From positions 124,001 to 188,000 of the forward strand of contig JAYEGL010000017.1 of assembly GCA_034659015.1 (NCBI GenBank): a stretch of DNA of 64,000 nucleotides, given 5' to 3'. Source of the stretch: Maricaulis sp034659015. Its GTDB lineage: Bacteria > Pseudomonadota > Alphaproteobacteria > Caulobacterales > Maricaulaceae. Positions 7,570 through 14,353 of this stretch are shown one piece after another. Numbering within the stretch: position 1 is the first letter of the stretch; each line of letters starts with the position of its first letter. Under the pieces are notes generated by a model, which ran no database searches, was not told the DNA's origin, and was given only the letters and a program-made list of their open reading frames with translations. The translations under genes and the position numbers were made by a program.

Positions 7570-9072
7570 ATGGCGTATAAATCCCTTCGCGACTTCATCG
7601 ACCAGCTGGAAGCCGAGGGCGACCTCGTGCGCATCTCCACGCCGGTCTCCACCGACCGCGAAATGACCGAGATCCACCGCCGCACCCTCAAGGCCGGCGG
7701 CCCGGCCCTGCTGTTCGAGAATGTCGTCAACGAAAAGGGCGAGCCGAGCGAAATGCCGTGTCTCGTCAATCTGTTCGGCACGGTGAGACGGGTCGCCCAG
7801 GCCGTCACGCTGGGTGGCGAGGCCCGCACGACGGGCGAGGAATTGCGCGAGGTGGGCGAACTGCTCGCCTTCCTGCGCCAGCCCGAACCGCCGCGCGGCG
7901 TCAAGGATGCCTTCGACATGCTGCCGCTGGCCAGGACGGTCATGTCCATGCGCCCGAAGACCGTGAAGAGCGCGCCTTGCCAGGAGGTGGTGCTGACCGG
8001 CGAGGACATCGACCTGGACCGCCTGCCCATCCAGACCTGCTGGCCGGGCGAGCCGGCGCCGCTGATCACCTGGCCGCTCGTGGTCACCAAGGGGCCGGGC
8101 GCGGATCGCACCGACGATTTCAATCTCGGCATCTACCGCATGCAGAAGCTGGGGAAAAACCGCACCCTGATGCGCTGGCTGAAGCATCGCGGCGGAGCCC
8201 AGCACTATCAGCGCTGGAAAAAGGAACGTCCCGAGCCCCTGCCCGCTGCCGCCGTGCTGGGCGCCGATCCGGGCACGATCCTGGCCGCCGTGACGCCCGT
8301 GCCGGACACACTGTCGGAATACCAGTTCGCCGGTATTCTTCGCGGCAAGAAGGCCGAGCTGGTGGACTGCAAGACGGTGCCGCTGAAAGTGCCCGCCGAG
8401 GCCGAGATCGTGCTGGAGGGCCATGTCCTTCTGGACGAGTACGGTCCGGAAGGCCCCTATGGCGACCATACGGGCTACTACAATTCCGTCGAACATTTCC
8501 CGGTCTTCGAGATCTCCGCCATCACCATGCGGCAAAAGCCGATCTATCTGACGACCTATACCGGCCGGCCGCCGGACGAGCCCTCCGTGCTGGGCGAGGC
8601 GCTGAACGAGGTCTTCATCCCGCTGATCCAGCAGCAATTCCCCGAAATCACCGATTTCTGGCTGCCGCCGGAGGGCTGTTCCTACCGGATCGCCGTGATC
8701 TCGATGAAGAAGGCCTATGCCGGCCATGCCAAGCGCGTGATGATGGGCGCCTGGTCCTATCTCCGGCAGTTCATGTACACCAAGTGGATCATCGTGGTGG
8801 ACGACGATATCGACGCGCGCGACTGGAAGGATGTGATGTGGGCCGTCTCCACCCGCATGGACCCGGCGCGCGACATCGTCACCGTCGAGAACACGCCCAT
8901 CGACTATCTCGACTTCGCCTCCCCCGTCTCCGGCCTCGGCTCGAAGATCGGCCTGGACGCCACCAACAAGATGGATGGCGAGACGACCCGGGAGTGGGGC
9001 GAGAAACTCGACATGGACGACGAGACGAAGGCGAAGGTGGATGCGGTCTGGGGCGAGCTGGGGATCGGTTGA
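7570..9072 (+). CDS. ubiD: 4-hydroxy-3-polyprenylbenzoate decarboxylase (UbiD)
   Basis: Prenylated-FMN-dependent decarboxylase of ubiquinone synthesis, cytoplasmic or peripheral to the membrane. At 500 residues it matches the E. coli enzyme in length. Family landmarks: 'YKSLRDFIDQLEAEGDLVRI' at the N-terminus, 'DDFNLGIYRMQKLGKNRTLMRWLKHRGGAQHY', 'GPEGPYGDHTGYYN', 'SYRIAVISMKKAYAGHAKRVMMG' and 'SKIGLDATNKMDGE' near the C-terminus. The cofactor-making partner ubiX is not seen here. It has its own upstream space of about 200 bases and stands alone on the plus strand. Confidence 0.95.
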   Translation: MAYKSLRDFIDQLEAEGDLVRISTPVSTDREMTEIHRRTLKAGGPALLFENVVNEKGEPSEMPCLVNLFGTVRRVAQAVTLGGEARTTGEELREVGELLAFLRQPEPPRGVKDAFDMLPLARTVMSMRPKTVKSAPCQEVVLTGEDIDLDRLPIQTCWPGEPAPLITWPLVVTKGPGADRTDDFNLGIYRMQKLGKNRTLMRWLKHRGGAQHYQRWKKERPEPLPAAAVLGADPGTILAAVTPVPDTLSEYQFAGILRGKKAELVDCKTVPLKVPAEAEIVLEGHVLLDEYGPEGPYGDHTGYYNSVEHFPVFEISAITMRQKPIYLTTYTGRPPDEPSVLGEALNEVFIPLIQQQFPEITDFWLPPEGCSYRIAVISMKKAYAGHAKRVMMGAWSYLRQFMYTKWIIVVDDDIDARDWKDVMWAVSTRMDPARDIVTVENTPIDYLDFASPVSGLGSKIGLDATNKMDGETTREWGEKLDMDDETKAKVDAVWGELGIG

Positions 9073-9141
9073 ACACCGTCAAATTCCTGTCACATCCGCT
9101 TACCAGCGTCCGGCGCGGTTTGGAAAACAAGGGAGACACGC

Positions 9142-9480
9142 ATGCGTCGCCTGACGATTCTCGCCGCCTCGTTCGCTGTTGCTGCGCCGGCCCTGGCCCA
9201 GGAGACCGATCGCCCCGCCCCGCCGGAGACCGAACTGTCCCGGCCCGACATGACGATCGACCGTCCGGACGCGCGTCCGATGGCGCGGCAGTCCATGCCC
9301 GAGCCGGACCCGATGGAGCCTGACTTCAACCTTCGCGACAGCGCGCTCGGCCAGGGCGAGACGGAGTGCACCGAAGAGGTCAGCGCCTCGGACGACGAGG
9401 ACGCGCCCAGTTTCACCCTGCGCACAAGCTGCCCGGAAGAGGGGCTGACCACCGACAGCGGAGACGGGCCCGAGCGCTGA
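9142..9480 (+). CDS. Small secreted hypothetical protein
   Basis: 112 residues; no family recognised. A clear signal peptide (MRRLTILAASFAVAAPALAQ, cleavage likely after ALA-Q) is followed by a proline- and acid-rich, probably disordered stretch and a C-terminal part with two cysteines ('TECTEEVSASDDEDAP' and 'LRTSCPEEG') that could form one disulphide in the periplasm. The start is supported by AAGGGAGA just upstream. It lies 69 bases after ubiD and may share its transcript. Confidence 0.7.
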   Translation: MRRLTILAASFAVAAPALAQETDRPAPPETELSRPDMTIDRPDARPMARQSMPEPDPMEPDFNLRDSALGQGETECTEEVSASDDEDAPSFTLRTSCPEEGLTTDSGDGPER

Positions 9481-9955
9481 GCGCCTGCCTCGCTCCAAGA
9501 CCCCGTCATCCCGGCGAAAGCTGGGCCCCGGATCGCGGAGCGCGGTGGGGCCCGATATCCGCACCACACTCACCCCCCGTCATCCCCCGGCTTGTCCGGG
9601 GGACCTCAGCTCGCCGCGTGGCGATTGGGCTGCGACAACAGGCGGACGAAACCCGCCGACAGGATGGACGAGGTCCCCCGGACAAGCCGGGGGATGACGG
9701 TGTTTGAAGGGATATCGGGTGCCCTATCCGCCCCCTGCCATACTCGTCGGCGGTTTCCGGGACGGGAGGCGCAAGCTCGTCGGGGTCTCGGGGCTTCATA
9801 CACACACGCTTTTTCCCGGAAGCGCGTAGCGCTGTCCGGGATCCACGATTGGAGAGACCGAGCTAGGCCATCGCTCAGTGGATCCCGGATCTGCAGCCCG
9901 CTTTCGCGGGCTTCCGTCCGGGAGAAATGTTGAGGCTGGAATTGACAGGCACGCC
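9481..9955. repeat. Gene-free interval with inverted-repeat elements
   Basis: No coding sequence is convincing here. It holds a single 'CGTCATCCCGGCGAAAGCTG'-type half element at about 9505-9535, then a 124-base element (9577-9700) bounded by perfect 31-base inverted repeats beginning CCGTCATCCC, and further on the arms 'TCCGGGATCCAC' / 'GTGGATCCCGGA' (about 9835-9890). The region separates two convergent genes and could serve as transcript ends. Confidence 0.75.
9577..9700. repeat. MITE-like element with perfect 31-base terminal inverted repeats
   Basis: The arms 9577-9607 and 9670-9700 are exact reverse complements, starting CCGTCATCCCCCGG and each containing a smaller palindrome (CCCCCGG..CCGGGGG). 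The 62-base middle has no coding sense. A structurally similar element with a different arm sequence but the same outer CCGTCATCCC lies at 59225-59359. Confidence 0.75.
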
Positions 9956-10537
9956 TCAGGTCTGGCCGGTCTTGATCCGCACATCGGCGGGGGGAGCCTG
10001 GTAGGTCTCGAAGGCGGCCAGGAGCGTGTCGATCTGGTCGGCGACGACAAGCGAGCGGCGATGTGCGTCATTGAGGAAGCCCTCGCCATTCATCCGGTCG
10101 AGGAAGGCGACGAGATCGTCGTAGTAACCGTCGACATTGAGCAGGCCGACCGGATGGGTGTGGTGGCCGAGCTGGGCCCAGGTCCAGACCTCGAACAATT
10201 CCTCCATCGTGCCGATGCCGCCGGGCAAGGCGATGAAGGCCTCGGAGAGCTGCACCATCATCGCCTTGCGCGCATGCATGGAGCGCACGACGTGGAGATC
10301 CGTCAGTTCGAGATGGGCGATTTCCTTGAGCGCCAGGAATTCCGGAATGATGCCCTGCACGCGCCCGCCCGCGGCCAGTGCCGCATCGGCCAGCTCGCCC
10401 ATCAGGCCGACCCGCCCGCCGCCATAGACGATCTGGATCCCGCGGCCGGCGAGCGCCGCGCCGACATTCCGTGCGGTCTCGACAAAAACCGGGTTCCGCC
10501 CGGAATTCGAGCCGCAATAGACACAAACAGATTTCAT
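9956..10537 (-). CDS. LOG family protein (cytokinin riboside 5'-monophosphate phosphoribohydrolase type)
   Basis: A 193-residue Rossmann-fold protein with the LOG signature 'PGGIGTMEELFEVWTWAQLG' and an N-terminal 'KSVCVYCGSNSGRNP'. The conserved Arg and the PGGxGTxxE motif form the nucleotide-monophosphate site. Family members cleave N6-modified or plain nucleoside 5'-monophosphates to base and ribose phosphate; in bacteria the role is often nucleotide salvage rather than hormone activation. The ATG giving MKSVCVYCG matches the family; longer upstream frames are shadow. It is divergent from the retropepsin gene with only 46 bases between. Confidence 0.9.
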   Translation of the reverse strand: MKSVCVYCGSNSGRNPVFVETARNVGAALAGRGIQIVYGGGRVGLMGELADAALAAGGRVQGIIPEFLALKEIAHLELTDLHVVRSMHARKAMMVQLSEAFIALPGGIGTMEELFEVWTWAQLGHHTHPVGLLNVDGYYDDLVAFLDRMNGEGFLNDAHRRSLVVADQIDTLLAAFETYQAPPADVRIKTGQT

Positions 10538-10564
10538 CGGCAACCTGTGGGACCTGAAGACAAC

Positions 10565-10582
10565 GGCGGTTCTCGAACCGCC
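10565..10582. promoter_or_regulatory. Perfect 7-bp hairpin in the divergent gap before the retropepsin gene
   Basis: GGCGGTT-CTCG-AACCGCC ends one base before the proposed ATG of the retropepsin gene, inside the 46-base gap shared with the LOG gene. It could be an operator or a leader stem. If translation begins at the in-frame TTG at 10599 (preceded by GGAG), the stem lies in the leader just upstream of the ribosome site. No regulator is suggested by the sequence. Confidence 0.4.
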
Positions 10583-10583
10583 A

Positions 10584-11705
10584 ATGGAGCCGCATTTCTT
10601 GAGACTTTGCGTTGTCTTACTGACCCTTTGCCTGATCGGCAATCCCGGCGCCGGCGCGCAGACATCGCCGGGTTCCGGCATTCCCGTGCCCACGCAGATG
10701 TGCCTGGGCTATTTCTTCGTTCCCGTCACGCTCCAGGCGCGCGACGACAGGCCCGGCAGCGACCGGACACTCTGGTTCGTCTACGATACGGGGGCCTCGA
10801 TCACCTATGTCGATCCGGACAGTCTGGAGCGCGTCTCCGGCCGCCGGATCGACAACGGAACCCGCGTCCGGATCACGGATGCCACGGCGGGCCGCGTCAC
10901 CTATCACACCCTGCCGGCCCGGGTGGGCGAGCTCGATCATCTGTCGATCACGCTGGGCCGCGAGATCGACGGAATTCTCGCCCATGACGCGTTCGGCAGC
11001 GCGCTCGTCACGCTGGACTATGCGGCCGGGCAGATCCGTCTGAGCGAAGGCCGCCTGCCCCCGCCCGACGGCCGCACCGTGTTCGCGTCCGGCGGCGCCG
11101 ACGACCGGCCCTGGCTGCGCGTCGAATTTCCCGGCGGTGCGCGCCGCATGCTGATCGACAGCGGTGCGGCACTGACGGCCCTGGCCATCAATCGCCTCGC
11201 CCCCGAGCCGGTCCTCGCGGCGCCCCGGCCGACCGGTGCCGCGGTCCGCTTCCGCCATGTCGAACAGCGTCTGGGAGCCCGGCTCGACGGCGAGGCCCGT
11301 ATCGGCGCCTACAGGCTGGACGCCCCCATACTGGAGACCACGTCCGATACGGAAATCATCGGCGGCCTGGTCATGCGGCATTTCGTGTGGACGTTCGACA
11401 CGGACCGGTCACGCGTGCGGATCGAGCGCGCTGCACAGGGCGACCCGATCCGTTTCGCCCCGCTGACCGGACACGGAATGGTGCTCAGCCCAGAGGCCGG
11501 CGGGATGCGCGTGGCCGCGATTCTCGCCGACAGCCCGGCTGCGGCCGCGGATATACGCCCCGGCGACCTGGTCACGCATTTCGACGGATTGCCGCTGCGC
11601 GAGCGCGGTTGTGCGGAACGGCGCACGGACGCCCTGACGGTGACCCTGCGCCGCGATGGCACGGCACACGACATCCGGCTCGAGCTTTTCGCGCTGGTCG
11701 ATTAG
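10584..11705 (+). CDS. Secreted retropepsin-like aspartic protease with two catalytic repeats and a C-terminal PDZ domain
   Basis: 373 residues. A signal peptide (about residues 5-25, ending AGAQ) suggests the periplasm. Two retropepsin-like lobes follow, each with the catalytic triad: 'VYDTGAS' (D68-T-G) and 'LIDSGAA' (D192-S-G). The C-terminal 75 residues resemble PDZ: 'MRVAAILADSPAAAADIRPGDLVTHFDG'. The two lobes in one chain could give a pepsin-like internal dimer, where retroviral proteases need two chains. The ATG at 10584 has no ribosome site; a TTG five codons later follows GGAG and gives a cleaner signal peptide, so the true start may be 10599. Substrate unknown. Its stop overlaps that of the convergent ArsC-like gene. 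Confidence 0.8.
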   Translation: MEPHFLRLCVVLLTLCLIGNPGAGAQTSPGSGIPVPTQMCLGYFFVPVTLQARDDRPGSDRTLWFVYDTGASITYVDPDSLERVSGRRIDNGTRVRITDATAGRVTYHTLPARVGELDHLSITLGREIDGILAHDAFGSALVTLDYAAGQIRLSEGRLPPPDGRTVFASGGADDRPWLRVEFPGGARRMLIDSGAALTALAINRLAPEPVLAAPRPTGAAVRFRHVEQRLGARLDGEARIGAYRLDAPILETTSDTEIIGGLVMRHFVWTFDTDRSRVRIERAAQGDPIRFAPLTGHGMVLSPEAGGMRVAAILADSPAAAADIRPGDLVTHFDGLPLRERGCAERRTDALTVTLRRDGTAHDIRLELFALVD

Positions 11706-12055
11706 CCGGCGTCGCCCAGTATCCGGCTGCGGACATCGGCATTCCAGCCGATGGTGACGCCCTCGGCCCGCTCGATCACGGGCCGCTTGATCAGGGTGGG
11801 ATGGGAAATCAGCAGGCCCGCCGGGTCGTCCTCGGCGATAAGCTTGTCTTCCGCCGACAGGTTCCGCCAGGTCGTGGACCGCGTATTGATCAGGCCTGCC
11901 GCGCCGACCGTATCGATCCAGGCCGGAACCTTGCGCACGCGGTCGGCCTCGTCGCGGATGTCGACGAAACGGTATTCAAGCCCCGCTTTCTCCAGGTCCT
12001 TCAGCGCCTTGCGAGATGTATCGCAATTCTTGAGACCATAGACAGTAAGCGGCAT
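11702..12055 (-). CDS. ArsC/Spx-family (YffB-like) thioredoxin-fold protein
   Basis: 117 residues with the thioredoxin-like ArsC/Spx fold: 'LTVYGLKNCDTSRKALKDLE' carrying a single cysteine (C11), 'YRFVDIRDE', 'LINTRSTTWRNLS', 'PTLIKRPVIE'. The Cys-x-x-(S/T)-Arg pattern and the 'KRPVIE' loop are typical. The partner arginines of true arsenate reductases are not obvious and no ars genes are near, so a glutathione- or thiol-linked reductase of the YffB kind is more likely than arsenate detoxification. It is convergent with and overlaps the retropepsin gene by 4 bases. Confidence 0.85.
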   Translation of the reverse strand: MPLTVYGLKNCDTSRKALKDLEKAGLEYRFVDIRDEADRVRKVPAWIDTVGAAGLINTRSTTWRNLSAEDKLIAEDDPAGLLISHPTLIKRPVIERAEGVTIGWNADVRSRILGDAG

Positions 12056-12182
12056 GATTTCCCCCTCACGGTGAATTAACGGATCCGAACTCGCTCAATG
12101 CGTGTAGCTCTCTACTAGACCGGCATCGCTTTTGACAGAAGCGCCGACAGCAGGCGAGCCATGCTGTCAGGGCCGCATAAGT

Positions 12183-13328
12183 TTATTCCGCTGCCGTTTC
12201 CCGCTCGCGCTCGTCGCGCATTTCGGCGGCCCGCGCCTCGACCATCTCGACGATGTGCTCGATCATTTCATCGTTGGAAACATTGTGGTCGGGACGGCCC
12301 GAAACATACATCTTGCCGCGCCCGGCGCCGCCGCCGGTGAAGCCCAGATCGGTCATCAGGGCCTCGCCCGGCCCGTTGACCACACAGCCGATGATCGACA
12401 GGGAAATCGGTTCGGAGATATGGGCGAGCCGGTCCTCCAGCGCTTCCACCGTCTTGATCACATCGAAGCCCTGACGGGCGCAGGACGGGCAGGCGATGAT
12501 GTTCACGCCGCGCGTCCTCAGACCGAGCGATTTGAGAATGTCGAACCCGACCTTCACCTCCTCCTCCGGCTCGGCCGAGAGGGAGACGCGAATCGTGTCG
12601 CCCACGCCGGCCCAGAGCAGCGAGCCGATACCGATGGAGGATTTCACCGTGCCCGACCGCAGCCCGCCGGCCTCGGTGACGCCAAGGTGCAGCGGCGCAT
12701 CCGTCGCCTCGGACAGCGCCATATAGGCCGCGACCGTGAGGAAGGCGTCGGACGCCTTCACGGAGATCTTGTAGTCGCGGAAGTCGAGATCATCGAGAAT
12801 GCGGGCATGGTCGAGCGCGCTTTCCACCATCGCCTCGGGACAGGGTTCGCCGTATTTTTCCAGCAGGTGGCGCTCGAGCGAGCCGGCATTGACGCCGATC
12901 CGGATGGCACAGCCATGGTCGCGGGCGGCCTGGACGACCTCCTTGACCCGATCCATCGACCCGATATTGCCCGGATTGATGCGCAGGCAGGCGGCGCCGG
13001 CCTCGGCGGCCTCGATACCGCGCTTGTAGTGGAAATGGATATCCGCGATCAGCGGCACGCTCGCGGCCCGGGCGATCTGGCGGAAGGCTGCCGTGGAGTC
13101 CTCGTCCGGACAGGACACGCGCACCATGTCGGCACCGGCCTCCTCGCAGCGGCGGATCTGGTCGATCGTCGCAGCCGCATCGGCCGTAGGCGTGTTGGTC
13201 ATCGTCTGCACGGAAATCGGGGCGTCGCCGCCGACCTCCAGATCGCCCACGCGGATCGTGCGGCTCTTGCGCCGTTCGATCATGCGCCAGGGGCGAACGC
13301 TGCGGGGATCCTTACCGGTTTGCGACAT
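12183..13328 (-). CDS. ispG: 4-hydroxy-3-methylbut-2-en-1-yl diphosphate synthase
   Basis: Penultimate enzyme of the MEP isoprenoid pathway; a [4Fe-4S] protein that reductively opens the cyclic diphosphate. The 381-residue bacterial-type protein has the TIM-barrel half ('VQTMTNTPTADAAATIDQI', 'MVRVSCPDE', 'LIADIHFHYKRGIEAAEAG', 'LRINPGNIG') and the iron-sulphur half with 'IIACPSCARQGFDV' and 'SIIGCVVNGPGEA', giving the three cluster cysteines. GGGAG precedes the ATG. It is the last gene of a minus-strand run with the RodZ-like gene upstream, 83 bases away. Its products feed ubiquinone synthesis, for which ubiA, ubiD and ubiG are in the window. Confidence 0.95.
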   Translation of the reverse strand: MSQTGKDPRSVRPWRMIERRKSRTIRVGDLEVGGDAPISVQTMTNTPTADAAATIDQIRRCEEAGADMVRVSCPDEDSTAAFRQIARAASVPLIADIHFHYKRGIEAAEAGAACLRINPGNIGSMDRVKEVVQAARDHGCAIRIGVNAGSLERHLLEKYGEPCPEAMVESALDHARILDDLDFRDYKISVKASDAFLTVAAYMALSEATDAPLHLGVTEAGGLRSGTVKSSIGIGSLLWAGVGDTIRVSLSAEPEEEVKVGFDILKSLGLRTRGVNIIACPSCARQGFDVIKTVEALEDRLAHISEPISLSIIGCVVNGPGEALMTDLGFTGGGAGRGKMYVSGRPDHNVSNDEMIEHIVEMVEARAAEMRDERERETAAE

Positions 13329-13411
13329 CCGTCACTCCCTTCGCGGCCATCCGGGCCGCACGGGGCGGATATAGCGTCATTGCGGCGATCTTTCGACCGG
13401 GGTGCGACACA

Positions 13412-14275
13412 TTATTGCGGCTGCGGACCGCCCTCGGCCTGTTCCAGCTGGGCCAGCACCGGCAGACCCTCGACCGGCGTGCCGACCTCGCCCAGCGTGC
13501 CGACGATCGCGCCGTCGCGCTCGAGCTGGATGGCGCCGGCATCGGTCGCCGACACGGTCAGGCCGGGCTCGAGCGCCCGGTAGACCTCGCCGGCCTGCAG
13601 CTCGCGGGCGAACAGGATGCGGCCGGAAGCGTCCTGCACCTCGATCCAGGTCGGGGACAGGGCCCGCATGACGACCGTGCCCGAAGCCAGGCCGGCCTCG
13701 CCCAGCGGCAGGCCCGTCCAGATCTCGTCCAGGCTGGGCGCGGTCGCGGCCACGTCGAAACCGGGCCGGGCCCATTCCGGGGCCGCATCGGGCGGCGACG
13801 GCGGATTGCCCAGAATGCCGCCCGTGCCGACCTGCTGGGAATACCACCAGGCAACGCCGGCCAGCGCCGTCAGGATAATCACCGCGCCGACAAGACCGCG
13901 CGGCAGCTTGATCGGCTTGCGGGTCTGCACGACCGTGGTCGGTTCGGCGCGGCCCGTCTCGGTATCGACCTCGCGCTTGAACTGTTCGACCACACCGGCG
14001 GGATCGAGCGAGAGGAAGCTGGCATAGGTCCGCAGATAGCCGATCGCATAGGTGCGGGCCGGAAGGCCGCGCGCATCCATGGTTTCCAGGGCTTCCAGAT
14101 AATCGGCACGGATACGGGTCTGCTCGGCGGCCTGCTTCAGCGACAGGCTCATCTTCGCCCGCGCCTCGCGCAGCCGGTCCCCAGCCGTGAGCTGGACATA
14201 CCCGACGCCGTCGTCCGCATAAACGGCATCGACCGGCACAAAGTCCGCACCTGACGCTTGACCCGACATAACCAT
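13412..14275 (-). CDS. RodZ-like helix-turn-helix membrane protein (HTH_25, DUF4115)
   Basis: 287 residues. Layout: N-terminal HTH of the RodZ kind (about residues 31-100: 'GDRLREARAKMSLSLKQAAEQTRIRADYLEALE', 'AIGYLRTYASFLSLDP'), a basic linker 'RKPIKLPR', one membrane helix (about 127-146), a proline-rich stretch, then a periplasmic DUF4115 beta domain ('TWIEVQDASGRILFARELQAGEVY'). This is the RodZ arrangement, linking MreB and the elongation machinery; alphaproteobacterial versions next to ispG are common and may act in shape control. Start chosen because GGGGAGAGAG lies about 6-10 bases before; an ATG two codons inside is possible. Confidence 0.82.
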   Translation of the reverse strand: MVMSGQASGADFVPVDAVYADDGVGYVQLTAGDRLREARAKMSLSLKQAAEQTRIRADYLEALETMDARGLPARTYAIGYLRTYASFLSLDPAGVVEQFKREVDTETGRAEPTTVVQTRKPIKLPRGLVGAVIILTALAGVAWWYSQQVGTGGILGNPPSPPDAAPEWARPGFDVAATAPSLDEIWTGLPLGEAGLASGTVVMRALSPTWIEVQDASGRILFARELQAGEVYRALEPGLTVSATDAGAIQLERDGAIVGTLGEVGTPVEGLPVLAQLEQAEGGPQPQ

Positions 14276-14353
14276 CCGCCGCTCTCTCCCCGGAGCGATC
14301 ATCACCCAAGAACGCGATTAAGGGTAATCTTTCCCTAATGCCGCTCTATAAGA

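Noticed and set aside
11702..12055. Calling this gene an arsenate reductase
   Set aside because: No ars neighbours and no clear set of arsenate-binding arginines; only the ArsC/Spx fold is supported.
12056..12182. Possible small RNA or tRNA between the ArsC-like gene and ispG
   Set aside because: No cloverleaf could be drawn; only a 7-bp GACAGCA/TGCTGTC stem without a T-run is seen, too weak to call.
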